Assembly: GCF_900107455.1 (NCBI RefSeq)
Contig: NZ_FNQB01000003.1
Span: 1 to 64,000, forward strand
Source of the DNA: Asanoa ishikariensis
GTDB taxonomy: Bacteria > Actinomycetota > Actinomycetes > Mycobacteriales > Micromonosporaceae
DNA length: 64,000 nucleotides
Reading direction: 5' to 3'
In this document: piece after piece, positions 43,782-53,119 of the stretch
Layout: the number at the start of each line of letters is the position of its first letter
Position numbering within the stretch: position 1 is the stretch's first letter
Translations under genes and position numbers: made by a program
The notes under the pieces: generated by a model
Seen by the model: only the letters and a program-made list of their open reading frames with translations
Told to the model about the DNA's origin: nothing
The model's database searches: none

Positions 43782-45275
43782 TCAGTTCGCCTTGGAGGTC
43801 GCCAAGGCGTCCGGCGCCTTGCCCTTCTCGACCCAGGTCACCAACGCGCCCAGCGGGTCGGTCGGTGCGGGGCCGGGCCCACCACCGCAATGCGCGACGC
43901 CCGGGAGCAGGAAGAGGCGGTAGAAGTCGTCGACGTTCGTGTGGCCCATGAACCGTTCGACCCGCTCGCGGTAGTCGACGCTGCCCTGCGTGGGAATGAG
44001 CTCATCGGCCTGGCCGTGCCAGCTCAGCAGCTTGCCGCCGGCGTTGCGGAATGCGTACAGGTTCGGGTCGTCGGTGCCGATGACGCTGTTGAACTCCCGC
44101 TGCGACTGCCGGAAGATCTGCGCGAACCGCTGGTAGGTCAGCTTTGTCGTGTCGAGCCCAGGGTCGCGCTCCACGAAATACCTGACCCAGTTGTCGGCGA
44201 CGAAGAACGGCGTGCCCGCCTTAGCCAGCCAACCGAAGCTCGCGCCCTTGTTCGGGCCGTACCACAGCTTTTCGCCGTTCGGCGAGACCGGTCCTTCCCA
44301 GATCTTGTTGACGACGGCGGCGTCGGCGGGCGAGATGGTGATCTGGTGACCCTCGCAGAGGACCTTGGTGCCGACCAGGCGGCGGGCGTCCCAGTGGCAG
44401 TCCCGCGGGTTGTCGATGATCCCGTCCGCTACGCCGTCGAGGCTGTCACAGGCTTTGACTGCGGCGGTGTTGAACGCTTCCAGCTCGCACTGGGTCGGGT
44501 GGTTGTCCTCCTCGTTGAAGACCACCTGCGGCCAGAGGGTGGCGACGGCGAATCGGTCCCAGTTGGTCGCGGGCGCGCCGGCGAGGATGCCCTGGAAGTC
44601 CTTCGGGTATGCCTGCGCTTCCTCGAAGCCCTGGCGGCCGCCGGTCGAGCAGCCGTTCCAGTACGCGTAGCGCACCGGGCTGCCGTAGAACCTCATCGTC
44701 ACGTCCTTGCCGACGACCGCCATGTCGTGCGCGGACCGCGAGGCGAAGTTCTCGAGCAGCGGCTTGTCGACCTTGCCGTCGGCGGTCAGGGCCCAGCCGC
44801 TGACGTCGACGGGTGACTGGCCGACACCCGCGTCGGTGGCCGCAGCCACGTAGCCGGCCTTGACCGCGGTGACCAGCGGGGCACCGAAGTCACCGGCGAG
44901 GTACGCGCTTCCGCCGGTGGCCTGGAACCGTCCGGTCCAGTCGCGCGGTTCCTGGGGCAGCGAGATCTTGACGTTGACGTGGTCTTTCGCACCGGGGTGG
45001 GTGAGCGTGACGGTGATGTCGCACCAGGCCGGAACGTCCGTGATCGGAGCCGGCTGGGGCAGCGGCGGAGCGGCCGGGAAGGTGACCGTCCCACCGGCAT
45101 GTGCGACCGCCGTCACATGCTCCACCTTCGCGCCGGGCGGGGCGGAGACCCGAACTGGCGCACACCGCGTCGCGGCCCCGTTGTCGTGATGCCGGGCGAC
45201 GGCGTCGGCCGCGACCGGCGTCAGCGCGGCGGACAGCGGCACGACCGCCGCCATCAGCATGATCAGTCGTTTCAT
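43782..45275 (-). CDS. Secreted tannase/feruloyl-esterase-family hydrolase, 497 aa
   Basis: Signal peptide residues 1-25. An alpha/beta hydrolase with nucleophile Ser210 in NGCSTGGRQG, acid in HGQADELIPTQ and base in GVAHCGGGPG. The Cys before the serine and the Cys after the histidine form the CS-D-HC motif in which a disulfide joins the two catalytic residues, diagnostic for the tannase/feruloyl esterase family. It should release phenolic acids such as ferulate from plant polymers outside the cell. It is divergent from a LAL-type LuxR regulator, the likely controller. Confidence 0.92.
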   Translation of the reverse strand: MKRLIMLMAAVVPLSAALTPVAADAVARHHDNGAATRCAPVRVSAPPGAKVEHVTAVAHAGGTVTFPAAPPLPQPAPITDVPAWCDITVTLTHPGAKDHVNVKISLPQEPRDWTGRFQATGGSAYLAGDFGAPLVTAVKAGYVAAATDAGVGQSPVDVSGWALTADGKVDKPLLENFASRSAHDMAVVGKDVTMRFYGSPVRYAYWNGCSTGGRQGFEEAQAYPKDFQGILAGAPATNWDRFAVATLWPQVVFNEEDNHPTQCELEAFNTAAVKACDSLDGVADGIIDNPRDCHWDARRLVGTKVLCEGHQITISPADAAVVNKIWEGPVSPNGEKLWYGPNKGASFGWLAKAGTPFFVADNWVRYFVERDPGLDTTKLTYQRFAQIFRQSQREFNSVIGTDDPNLYAFRNAGGKLLSWHGQADELIPTQGSVDYRERVERFMGHTNVDDFYRLFLLPGVAHCGGGPGPAPTDPLGALVTWVEKGKAPDALATSKAN

Positions 45276-45311
45276 GTGCTTCACGGTCCCGGAAGCGACG
45301 CCGCCTCCGCG

Positions 45312-45349
45312 CCAGGGAGATGCCCGGGCATGGTCCCTGGGGATACGGG
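45312..45349. promoter_or_regulatory. Nested palindrome plus TCCCTGGGG-TACGGG block
   Basis: CCAGGGA (45312-45318) and TCCCTGG (45334-45340) pair around an inner perfect 12-bp palindrome ATGCCCGGGCAT (45320-45331). The right arm extends into TCCCTGGGGATACGGG. It lies between the divergent tannase and LuxR genes, and a similar block precedes the gene at 48165. Confidence 0.6.
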
Positions 45350-45384
45350 TCCCACGGTGTAGCTTTGCCTGCCGGGGGGCAGAG

Positions 45385-48096
45385 GTGGGGGGTTTCGAGC
45401 TACGCGGTCGGCAGCGGGAGCGGGGTGTGCTGGACCGCCTCCTGCGTGAGGTCCGCGATGGCCGGAGCCGGGTGCTGGTGTTGCGTGGCGAGCCTGGCGT
45501 CGGCAAGACCGCGCTGCTCGAGGATCTGCTCGACCGCGCGGCGGCCTGCCGGATCACCCGCACCGCCGGCGTCGAACCGGAGTCCGAGCTCGCGTTCTCG
45601 GCACTGCAACAGGTGTGCGCGCCGCTGCTGGGTCACCTCGACCGGCTGCCCGAGCCGCAACGGGTCGCGCTCTCGACCGCTTTCGGTCTGACCCCCGGTG
45701 ACCCGCCCGACGGCCTGCTCGTCGGCCTGGCTGTCCTTGGGCTGTTCGCGGAGGCCGCGTCGACCCAGCCGCTGGTCTGCGTCGTGGACGACGTCCAGTG
45801 GGTCGACCGGATGTCCGAGGTGATCTTCACCTTCGTGGCGCGCAGGTTGGACGCCGAGTCGGTCGCGATGGTGTTCGCGTCCCGCAGTCCGGGCGACGAG
45901 CAGTTGCTCGCTGGCCTTCCGGAGCTGCGCGTCGACGGACTGTCCGATGCGGACGCCCGGGCCCTGCTGGGATCGGTGCTCACCGGCCCGGTCGACGCCC
46001 AGGTCCGCGACCGGATCGTCGCCGAGACCCGGGGCAACCCGCTGGCCCTGCTCGAACTGCCCCGCGGCCTCACCCCGGCCCAGCTCGCGTTCGGATTCGG
46101 CGGGCCGACCACGACGTCCCTGGTCACCCAGGTCGAAGCGGGCTTCCAGCGACGGATAGCGGCATTGCCGACGCAGACCCGCCGGGTCCTGCTCACCGCC
46201 GCCGTCGAACCGGTCGGTGACGTGACCCTGCTGTGGCGGGCTCTGGGGCAGATGGGTATCGAGCCGGATGCCGTCGCGCCCGCGCAGGCCGCCGGGCTGA
46301 TCGAGGTCGGCACCCGGGTCCGGTTCCGGCACCCGCTGGTGCGCTCGGCCGCGTGGCGGTGCGCCGAACCGGACGACCTGCGTGCGGTGCACCGGGCGCT
46401 GGGCGAGGCGACCGACGCGCAACGGGACCCGGACCGCAGGGCCTGGCACCGGGCGCACGCCGCGCTGGGACCCGACGAGCAGGTCGCCGGTGACCTGGAG
46501 TGCTCGGCCGACCGGGCCCGGGTTCGTGGGGGCCATGCCGCTGCGGCCGCCTTCCTCGAACGCGCGACCGAACTGACCGCGGACCCGGCCCGACGCGCGA
46601 CGCTGGCCCTGGCCGCCGCGCACTCCCGGTTCGCCGCGGGAGCCCCGGCCCTGGTCCCGGATCTGCTGGCCGCGGCCGACCTGGGCCCCCTGGATGCGCG
46701 GCAACAGGCCGACGTGCAGCGCCTGCGGGCCAAGGCCGCGTTCGCGCTCAACCCTGGCCGTCAGGCAGGTCCGCCGTTGCTCGAAGCCGCCCGCCGCCTG
46801 GAAACGCTGGATCCCGTGGCTGCCCGGGCGACCTACCTCTCGGCGCTGGGCGCGGCCGTGCACTCCGGCCGCCTCGGCGACGGCGACCTGCGCCGGGCCG
46901 CCGAGGCCGCCCGCGCGCTCGCGCCCGGCCAGGACGCCCCGGGCCTGCTCCTGGCCGGTCTGACGGCATGGAGCCTGGACGGGTACGCGCGGTCGGTGCC
47001 GATCCTGAGCCGGGCGCTGGAGGCACTGACCGCGAACGAGGATCCGCACCTGCTGTGGCTGGCCGCACCGGTCGCGCACGAGGTGTGGCAGGACGCGGCC
47101 TGGCTCAGGCTCACCGAGCAGGCAGTCGCGTCCTCCCGGGGCACCGCGGCGCTGTCGGTGCTGCCCGTCGCGTTGGCGTTCCGCGCCGGCGCCCTGGTGC
47201 ACGCGGGACGTTTCGCGGACGCGTCGGACCTGCTCGACGAGGCCGACGGGCTGGAACGCGCGACGGGCCTGGCGGCCGGCCCGTCGGCCGCGCTCGCCCT
47301 GGCTGCCTACCGCGGCCAGGAGCTTGCGGCACTGGAGTTGATCGAGGCCACGGTCAAGGACGCCGACGCCCGCGGCGAGGGCCGACTCCTCGGCATGGCC
47401 GGCTATGCCAAGGCGGCCCTGTGCAACGGGCTGTGCCACTATCCGACGGCGCTGTCGGCCGCGCGGCAGGCCGCCGAGTACGAAGATCTCGCCGTGTTCC
47501 ACTGGACTCTCGGTGAGCTGGTCGAGGCGGCGGCGCGCGCCGGGGAGCCGGCGGCGGCCGCCGAGGCACGCGAGCGCCTCGGCGAGCGCACCGCGGCCGC
47601 GGGGACGAACTGGGCGCTCGGCGCCCAGGCGCTGGCCGACGCGCTCGCCGGCCCGGCACGGCAGGCGGAGGAGCGCTACCGCGAGGCCATCGAGCGGCTC
47701 TCCGCCACCGACCTCGCACTGCCGCTGGCCCGGGCGCGCCTGTTGTTCGGCGAATGGCTGCGCCGGCAGAACCGACTGGTCGACGCCCGCACGCACCTGC
47801 GGCCCGCCCACGACGCGTTCACCACGATGGGCGCGGAGGGCTTCGCCGACCGGGCCGGCCGGGAACTGGCCGCGACAGGAGAGACCGTCCGCGGGCGCAC
47901 CGCGGGAGCACGCGACGATTTCACCCCCCAGGAGGCCCAGATCGCCCGCCTGGCCGGAGCGGGTCGCACCAACCCCGAGATCGGCGCCGCGATGTTCCTC
48001 AGCCCCCGCACCGTCGAATGGCACCTGCGCAAGATCTACATGAAGCTGGGCATCGGGTCACGCCGCGAGCTCGCCGCGGCGTTGCGCGAGCGCTAG
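45385..48096 (+). CDS. LAL-type LuxR-family transcriptional regulator, 903 aa
   Basis: Large ATP-binding regulator: P-loop GEPGVGKTALL (residues 35-45), Walker B VCVVDDVQWVD (about 132-142), GNPLALLELPRGL, a long helical TPR-like middle, and a C-terminal LuxR helix-turn-helix (about residues 840-900: FTPQEAQIARLAGAGRTNPE, LSPRTVEWHLRKIYMKL). It is expected to activate transcription on binding a small ligand or sugar. The start at GTG 45385 is where family homology begins (GFELRGRQRE); upstream frame to 45259 overlaps the tannase leader and is not supported. Confidence 0.92.
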   Translation: MGGFELRGRQRERGVLDRLLREVRDGRSRVLVLRGEPGVGKTALLEDLLDRAAACRITRTAGVEPESELAFSALQQVCAPLLGHLDRLPEPQRVALSTAFGLTPGDPPDGLLVGLAVLGLFAEAASTQPLVCVVDDVQWVDRMSEVIFTFVARRLDAESVAMVFASRSPGDEQLLAGLPELRVDGLSDADARALLGSVLTGPVDAQVRDRIVAETRGNPLALLELPRGLTPAQLAFGFGGPTTTSLVTQVEAGFQRRIAALPTQTRRVLLTAAVEPVGDVTLLWRALGQMGIEPDAVAPAQAAGLIEVGTRVRFRHPLVRSAAWRCAEPDDLRAVHRALGEATDAQRDPDRRAWHRAHAALGPDEQVAGDLECSADRARVRGGHAAAAAFLERATELTADPARRATLALAAAHSRFAAGAPALVPDLLAAADLGPLDARQQADVQRLRAKAAFALNPGRQAGPPLLEAARRLETLDPVAARATYLSALGAAVHSGRLGDGDLRRAAEAARALAPGQDAPGLLLAGLTAWSLDGYARSVPILSRALEALTANEDPHLLWLAAPVAHEVWQDAAWLRLTEQAVASSRGTAALSVLPVALAFRAGALVHAGRFADASDLLDEADGLERATGLAAGPSAALALAAYRGQELAALELIEATVKDADARGEGRLLGMAGYAKAALCNGLCHYPTALSAARQAAEYEDLAVFHWTLGELVEAAARAGEPAAAAEARERLGERTAAAGTNWALGAQALADALAGPARQAEERYREAIERLSATDLALPLARARLLFGEWLRRQNRLVDARTHLRPAHDAFTTMGAEGFADRAGRELAATGETVRGRTAGARDDFTPQEAQIARLAGAGRTNPEIGAAMFLSPRTVEWHLRKIYMKLGIGSRRELAAALRER

Positions 48097-48112
48097 GGGA
48101 CCGGGGATCCTG

Positions 48113-48139
48113 CCAGGGTCTTTCCCTGGGGTCTACGGG
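48113..48139. promoter_or_regulatory. Second copy of the LuxR-linked block
   Basis: CCAGGG (48113-48118), 5-nt loop, CCCTGG (48124-48129), continuing TCCCTGGGGTCTACGGG. It matches the block at 45334-45349 with one inserted base, and ends 25 bp before the start at 48165. It could also serve as a terminator hairpin for the LuxR gene. Confidence 0.55.
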
Positions 48140-48164
48140 CGGGTGGTCGAGAACAGTTGGACCC

Positions 48165-48716
48165 ATGTCCAACCTGTTCCGCATCTACCTTGTCCGTGGC
48201 CTCGTCGCGATCGCCTGGGCGGTGGCGTTCTCGACCGCGCACGAGTCCCTTTCCGCCACGTCGGTCGTCCTGCTCGTCGCGTACCCGTTGATCGATGTCG
48301 TGGCCACCCTGCTCGATACCCGACAGACTTCGGGCAGCCCGGCGCGAACGTTGCAGGTGTTCAACACCGGGCTCAGCGCCGCGGCCGCCGTCGGCCTGGG
48401 CGTCGCCGCGATCAGTGGCATCGGGGCGGTCCTGGCCACGTTCGGCGTGTGGGCCGTCGTCTCCGGTGCGGCGCAGTTCACGGTCGCGCTGCGCCGCCGC
48501 GCCGAGCTGGGTCGGCAGTGGCCGTCGCTGACCGCCGGCGCCCTGTCCGTGATCGCGGGCGCGACCTATCTCGTGCAGGCCGCGGACGCGCATCCGAGCC
48601 TCCAGGCCCTGATCACCTACACCGCCGCCGGCGGCACGTTCTTCGTCCTGCAAGCGGCCGGGCTGGCCTGGCGGCAGCGTCGGATGCGCTCGCGGGCCCT
48701 GTCCGCGCGAAGCTGA
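48165..48716 (+). CDS. DUF308-like membrane protein, 183 aa
   Basis: The ATG at 48165 opens a protein with six transmembrane helices in three pairs and almost no loops (FRIYLVRGLVAIAWAVAF, VVLLVAYPLIDVVATLL, then AALGLGVAAISGIGAVLATF-type segments). This is the HdeD/DUF308 topology, whose members are stress-related but biochemically unknown. It lies just downstream of the LuxR regulator and shares a DNA block with the regulator's own upstream region, so it is a likely second target. Confidence 0.8.
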   Translation: MSNLFRIYLVRGLVAIAWAVAFSTAHESLSATSVVLLVAYPLIDVVATLLDTRQTSGSPARTLQVFNTGLSAAAAVGLGVAAISGIGAVLATFGVWAVVSGAAQFTVALRRRAELGRQWPSLTAGALSVIAGATYLVQAADAHPSLQALITYTAAGGTFFVLQAAGLAWRQRRMRSRALSARS

Positions 48717-48718
48717 CC

Positions 48719-50113
48719 TCACCCTTCGGCGAGGATCTGGGACATCGTGTCGACGAACCGGTCCGGCTGCTCGAACATGGGCCGGTGGCCTGAAGTGTCG
48801 AAGACGAACAGCCGTTTGCGTGGTGCGTCGAGCAGTGCGTACCACTGCGCGAACGGCTCGGCCAGGCCGCGCATCTCGTGGGCGCCCTGGACGAAGTACG
48901 CGGGCACCGCCAGCCGCGGGACGTCCTCGCGCAGATCGACGCTCTGCATGGACGGGTACTGCGTATGCCAGGTGTCCATCATGGAGTTGAGTGTGTGGAC
49001 GCGGGCCAGCAACGAGTACTCGGCGGCGTTGACGTCGTCGATCGAGCCGCCCGAGCCCTCGTACACCGCGCCGGTGTTGGCCACGATCGGTTCGTAGGAG
49101 TAGAAGTCCTGGTACGGCGGCGGGCCTCGGTCGACCAGCTTCTGCTCCAACCCCTCGTTCCGCGTGCTGCGCGCCCAGGCCAGGATGTCGTCGTAGCAGA
49201 TGCGGTCGCTCTCCGGCAGGTCGACGGCCTGACCCGTGCCGATGTACGCCCGGTACAGCTCCGGGTGCCGGGCCGCGGCGAGGGCGCCGAGCAGTGAGCC
49301 GCCCGAGTGCGCCAGCAGGAAGATCCGGTCCTGGTGGAACCGGGTACGCAGGTAGTTGGTGACCGCGAGCGTGTCGGCCACGCCGGTCTCCGTGCTCACC
49401 GGCGGGCTCCCGTCGAGTGCACCGTAGGATCCGCCGCCGCCGCGCCGGTCGAGGGTGGCGACCACGAACTGCCGTTCGAGCCCGCCCAGGCGCCGCCGCA
49501 TGGAACCCATCTCCATGGCGCCCGGCGACCCCGGCACGAAGAGCAGCACCGGCGCGGTCACGTCGTGTCCGCGGATCAGCACGCTCAGGTGGTACGCGCC
49601 GGCGTCGACGGTGGCGAGCTCCGCGACGCTGCCGGGCAGGCGACTGCCGTCCTCGCCCACGATCGGCGCGGTGCGGGCGGGAATCGCGACCGCCACCGCG
49701 ACCAGTGCGACGACGGCAGCCAGGAGCGCGACGGCGGTGTGCCGCAGCCGCCCGGTGAGTCCCGCACCGTACGCGGCTCCGACGATCATCGGCAGCACCG
49801 TCAGCAGGCCGTGCACGCCCCGGCCGGCGACCAGCGCGACCAGGCCGAACGCGCTGAGGTGGGGAGCGTCGACCGACGGCCCGCTGACGGGCAGGCGGGT
49901 CAGTTCCACGGCGGCCATGAAGGCGACCGGCGCGACCAGCATCGCCCAGCGTGAGCGGGTCGCCCTCCCCACGACCACGCCGACGGCCGCGCTCAGCGCG
50001 ATCGACCACAGCGCCTGCGCCGGCGTCAGCGGCCCGCGCGGCGTCCACAAGGCGGCACCGACACCCCAGCCGATGGGCGCCGCGAGGACGATCCAGGGGT
50101 TCATGCGTCTCAT
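48719..50113 (-). CDS. Membrane-anchored alpha/beta hydrolase, 464 aa
   Basis: An N-terminal membrane part with about six helices (residues 5-140) is followed by an alpha/beta hydrolase domain: LLFVPGSPGAME oxyanion region, LDRRGGGGSYG, nucleophile elbow AHSGGSLLG, acid in FVQGAHEMRGL region and base in DTSGHRPMFEQP. The catalytic domain should face outward. The membrane-fused form is less common than soluble proline-iminopeptidase-like relatives, and the substrate is unknown. It converges on the DUF308-like gene (2-bp gap) and is divergent from the two-component kinase at 50225. Confidence 0.8.
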   Translation of the reverse strand: MRRMNPWIVLAAPIGWGVGAALWTPRGPLTPAQALWSIALSAAVGVVVGRATRSRWAMLVAPVAFMAAVELTRLPVSGPSVDAPHLSAFGLVALVAGRGVHGLLTVLPMIVGAAYGAGLTGRLRHTAVALLAAVVALVAVAVAIPARTAPIVGEDGSRLPGSVAELATVDAGAYHLSVLIRGHDVTAPVLLFVPGSPGAMEMGSMRRRLGGLERQFVVATLDRRGGGGSYGALDGSPPVSTETGVADTLAVTNYLRTRFHQDRIFLLAHSGGSLLGALAAARHPELYRAYIGTGQAVDLPESDRICYDDILAWARSTRNEGLEQKLVDRGPPPYQDFYSYEPIVANTGAVYEGSGGSIDDVNAAEYSLLARVHTLNSMMDTWHTQYPSMQSVDLREDVPRLAVPAYFVQGAHEMRGLAEPFAQWYALLDAPRKRLFVFDTSGHRPMFEQPDRFVDTMSQILAEG

Positions 50114-50224
50114 GGGTTCCGAGCATGGGTGGGCGCCGGCGCGGGCACATCGGACAGAGGATCTGGTCGGACCCACGACTTTGGTAGGGGGACGGCGTCG
50201 ATCCCTGACCCGTACGCTCGGCGC

Positions 50225-51367
50225 ATGTCCGGTCTGCTCTTCGAGTTGCTCGTGCCGGGCAGCCCCGGATCCGCGAGCCGGGACCGGCTCGCCGACGGGA
50301 TCGCGATCGGCTGCGCGCTGGCGTACGGAGGCCTGATGGTCTCGATCGGCGACGCCACCCGGCCGGGTGCCCCCGTGCCGTTGCCGGTCGACGTCGCGAT
50401 CGGTGTCGTCGCCGCCTTCGGCCTGCTGGCCCGGCGACGTCGGCCGGTCGCTGTCGCCGCCGCGGTCATCCCGTTGACGGCGGTGTCGGTGCTGGCCACC
50501 GGCGCGGCCGTCGTCGCGCTGTTCACGGTCGCCGTGCACCGCCGGGCCAGGATCGCGTTCCTGCTCGGCGCGGCGTACGTCGCCGTCGTGGCCGTGTACT
50601 TCGTGCTGCACGACCGGCCGAGCTTCCCGCTCTGGGTGGACCTGGTCGCCCGCGCCGGACCGGCCTCGGCGGCCATCGGATGGGGTCTGTTCGTCGGGTC
50701 GCTGCGGGAGCGGGCGGCGCGCGTCGAGGCCGACCAGCGGCTACGGGTCGAGCAGGCCCGGCTGACCGAACGCGCCCGCATCGCGCGGGAGATGCACGAC
50801 GTGCTCGCGCATCGGTTGTCGCTGGTCAGCCTGCACGCCGGTGCGCTGGAGGTGCGCACCGACGCCCGCCCGGAGGAGATCGCCCTGGCGGCCGGCGCGA
50901 TCCGCGGCAGTGTCCACGACGCCCTCCAGGAGCTGCGTACGGTCATCGGGGTCCTGCGTGAGGGCGCGGCGGGCCGGCCCGAGCCGCCGCAACCGGGCTT
51001 CGCCGACCTGCCCGAGCTGGTCGACGGCGCGCGGGCGACCGGGATGACGGTCGGCTACACCTGCCGCGTGCCGGAGCGCGGGCCGTCGGTGGTCCTTGGC
51101 CGCACGGTCTACCGGGTCGTCCAGGAGGGCCTGACGAACGCCCGCAAGCATGCGCCCGGCGAGCCGGTGGAGGTGCTGCTCGACTGTGCCGCCGATGCGG
51201 AACTGCGGGTGCGGATCACGAACCCCGCCGGTCCAGTTTCGCCGCCGGGCGGTGCGGGGATGGGCCTGATCGGGGTCGGCGAGCGGGTCGCGTTGGTCGG
51301 CGGCCGGGTCGAGCACGGCCCGTCCGCTGGCGGCTTCCGCCTCGAGGCGTGGCTGCCGTGGACGTGA
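50225..51367 (+). CDS. NarL-type sensor histidine kinase, 380 aa
   Basis: Five to six N-terminal transmembrane helices (about residues 20-160) with short loops, then a HisKA_3 dimerisation helix with the phosphorylated His191 in REMHDVLAHRLS, and a HATPase_c domain ending GAGMGLIGVGERVALVGG (G-box). The absence of a large extracytoplasmic loop suggests sensing inside the membrane, as in DesK-like and cell-envelope-stress kinases. The stop overlaps the response-regulator start (GTGA), so the pair is translated together. Confidence 0.92.
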   Translation: MSGLLFELLVPGSPGSASRDRLADGIAIGCALAYGGLMVSIGDATRPGAPVPLPVDVAIGVVAAFGLLARRRRPVAVAAAVIPLTAVSVLATGAAVVALFTVAVHRRARIAFLLGAAYVAVVAVYFVLHDRPSFPLWVDLVARAGPASAAIGWGLFVGSLRERAARVEADQRLRVEQARLTERARIAREMHDVLAHRLSLVSLHAGALEVRTDARPEEIALAAGAIRGSVHDALQELRTVIGVLREGAAGRPEPPQPGFADLPELVDGARATGMTVGYTCRVPERGPSVVLGRTVYRVVQEGLTNARKHAPGEPVEVLLDCAADAELRVRITNPAGPVSPPGGAGMGLIGVGERVALVGGRVEHGPSAGGFRLEAWLPWT

Positions 51368-52035
51368 GCCGCAGGCGTCCGGGTCCGATCCGGCTCGCGA
51401 TCGTCGACGACGACCCGCTCGTGCGGACCGGTCTGCGGATCCTGATGGGCGGGTCACCGGACATCGCGCTGGTGGCGGAGGCCAAGGACGGCACGGAGGT
51501 CGACGCCATGGTCGACGCGCACTGGCCCGACGTCGTGCTGATGGACATCCGAATGCCCAAAGTAGACGGACTCGTCGCCACGCAACGGCTGCGGTCGCGG
51601 CCGTCGCCCCCACAGGTGATCGTCCTGACCACGTTCAACGCCGACGAGCACGTGCTGGACGCGCTGCGGGCCGGCGCGAGCGGCTTCCTGCTCAAGGACA
51701 CGCCACCCCTGGAGATCATCGCCGCGGTCCGCACGGTCGCCGCCGGCTCGGCAACACTGTCGCCGGCAGTGATCCGCCAGCTCATCGACCACGTCGCCGA
51801 CCCGATCGCCGGCCCACGCCGCGACGCCGCCAGGGCCCGGCTGGCCACGCTCACCGATCGCGAACGCGAGGTGGCGGTGGGGCTGAGCCGGGGCTGGTCG
51901 AACGCCGAGATCGGCACGGAGCTGTCGATGAGCGTACCCACGGTGAAGGGACACGTCTCCCGGCTGCTCGCCAAGCTCGACCTGAACAACCGGGTCCAGG
52001 TGGCGTTGCTGGTGCACGACGCCGAGCTTCTATAG
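51364..52035 (+). CDS. NarL/FixJ-family response regulator, 223 aa
   Basis: Receiver domain with acidic pocket IVDDD, phosphorylated Asp in VVLMDIRMPKVDG, Thr in VLTTFNADE and Lys in GFLLKDTPP. The C-terminal LuxR helix-turn-helix is LTDREREVAVGLSRGWSNAEIG region then SVPTVKGHVSRLLAKL. The start is placed at the GTG overlapping the kinase stop; GTG codons at 51349 and 51358 are also in frame. It is the cognate partner of the kinase at 50225. The divergent membrane hydrolase gene is the nearest possible target. Confidence 0.92.
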   Translation: MSRRRPGPIRLAIVDDDPLVRTGLRILMGGSPDIALVAEAKDGTEVDAMVDAHWPDVVLMDIRMPKVDGLVATQRLRSRPSPPQVIVLTTFNADEHVLDALRAGASGFLLKDTPPLEIIAAVRTVAAGSATLSPAVIRQLIDHVADPIAGPRRDAARARLATLTDREREVAVGLSRGWSNAEIGTELSMSVPTVKGHVSRLLAKLDLNNRVQVALLVHDAELL

Positions 52036-52479
52036 CTCCGGGGCGGGGTGCAGGTCGCGGAGCGTGAACGCCTCGGGCGACGGGCCGTTGCGGCGCAGCA
52101 GATCCAGCCGTTTGCCGGCCTCGTCGATGGTCGGCAGGGTGTCGGCGGGGATCCACCACAGCACCAGGTGATGGTCGCCTAGCGGGACGAACCAGTCGCG
52201 CCGCCGGCGCATCGGCTCCAGGTGCGCGCTCCGGTAGAGGAAGGCGCGCAGCGACTCGACCGACTCCCACACGGTCAGGTTCACGATGACGTCGGCGGCG
52301 AAGGGCCGCAGCGCGGTCGCGTCGCCGGAGTCGTCCCGCAGGCGCCAGACGTAGCCGGGTGTGCGCTCGGCGAGGCCGTTGACCTCGGGCAGCAGGGCGA
52401 CGAAATCGGCGAGCGCGGGACTGTCGATTGGGGAGCGCAGCCGGGCGATGTTCAGTTCCGCGAGGTGATGAACGGCCAT
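52030..52479 (-). CDS. DUF3291-family protein, 149 aa
   Basis: Dimeric alpha/beta-barrel-type small protein: HHLAELNIARLRSPIDSPAL at the start, the FVALLPEVNGLAERTPGYVWRL region, then LTVWESVESLRAFLYRS and the WWIPADTLPTIDEAGKRL segment near the end. These are the conserved phrases of DUF3291, distant relatives of antibiotic-biosynthesis monooxygenases; activity is unknown. It overlaps the response-regulator gene tail to tail by 6 bp. Confidence 0.88.
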   Translation of the reverse strand: MAVHHLAELNIARLRSPIDSPALADFVALLPEVNGLAERTPGYVWRLRDDSGDATALRPFAADVIVNLTVWESVESLRAFLYRSAHLEPMRRRRDWFVPLGDHHLVLWWIPADTLPTIDEAGKRLDLLRRNGPSPEAFTLRDLHPAPEL

Positions 52480-52500
52480 GCGGCGAGCGTACCGTCTATG

Positions 52501-53109
52501 TCAACGCTCGTTGTTTTTAGAATCGATCACGACGCAGCACCCGGTCGGACCCGGATCGAGCCGCACGTGCCCGCCGACCAGCCCGTCGAGCAGCGCCAGG
52601 TTCATCCCACAGACCAGACCGGGGTGCGTCTCGGCGATGGCGTGGAACGGGCAGTTGCGCAGCCGGATCGTGCGATCGGCGTCTTCGAACGGCTCGTAGC
52701 CCAGCGCCTCCAGACTCGGGATGACCTCGCCGCCGGCGAGCTTCGCACCCTGCTCGCGGGCCGCCGCGTAGGCCGCCGGCTCGATGCCGGCCCGATCGAC
52801 CGCACTGGCCAGCACGTCGGCCAGCAGCCGATAGTCGCGCGGCGGCAACGTCACCGCGTGCTCGGCGGCCGACCGGCGGTAGAGCTTGGCCGGCCGTCCC
52901 GCCCCGGGACCGCCGCTGCGCGCGGCGTTGGCGGTGTCCAGCAGCCCGGCCTCGGCGAGCTTGTCGAGATGGAACGCCGCGAGAGTACGGCCGATCCCGA
53001 CGGCCTCGGCCACCTCGTTGCGGCTCACCGCCGCGGCCCGCGAGACGACGAACTCGTAGACCGCGCGGCGCACGGGCTCCCGCAGCGCTCCGATGGCCTC
53101 CAGCGACAT
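52501..53109 (-). CDS. Cysteine-containing HTH regulator (COG2345/SufR-like), 202 aa
   Basis: The ATG at 53109 begins MSLEAIGALREPVRR. The N-terminal winged helix (about residues 5-70) has NEVAEAVGIGRTLAAFHLDKL, a DeoR/ArsR-type recognition helix. The C-terminal part carries RNCPFHAIAE, LVCGMN and GCCVVI cysteines, the pattern by which SufR-like regulators hold an iron-sulfur cluster. It may therefore sense iron, redox state or NO. No suf genes are in the window. It follows a membrane-protein gene by 10 bp on the same strand. Confidence 0.82.
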   Translation of the reverse strand: MSLEAIGALREPVRRAVYEFVVSRAAAVSRNEVAEAVGIGRTLAAFHLDKLAEAGLLDTANAARSGGPGAGRPAKLYRRSAAEHAVTLPPRDYRLLADVLASAVDRAGIEPAAYAAAREQGAKLAGGEVIPSLEALGYEPFEDADRTIRLRNCPFHAIAETHPGLVCGMNLALLDGLVGGHVRLDPGPTGCCVVIDSKNNER

Positions 53110-53119
53110 GCCGTCGACG

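Noticed and set aside
45400-48024. Minus-strand open frame of 874 codons
   Set aside because: Antisense shadow of the LuxR regulator, Gln/Arg/Gly-rich without a domain.
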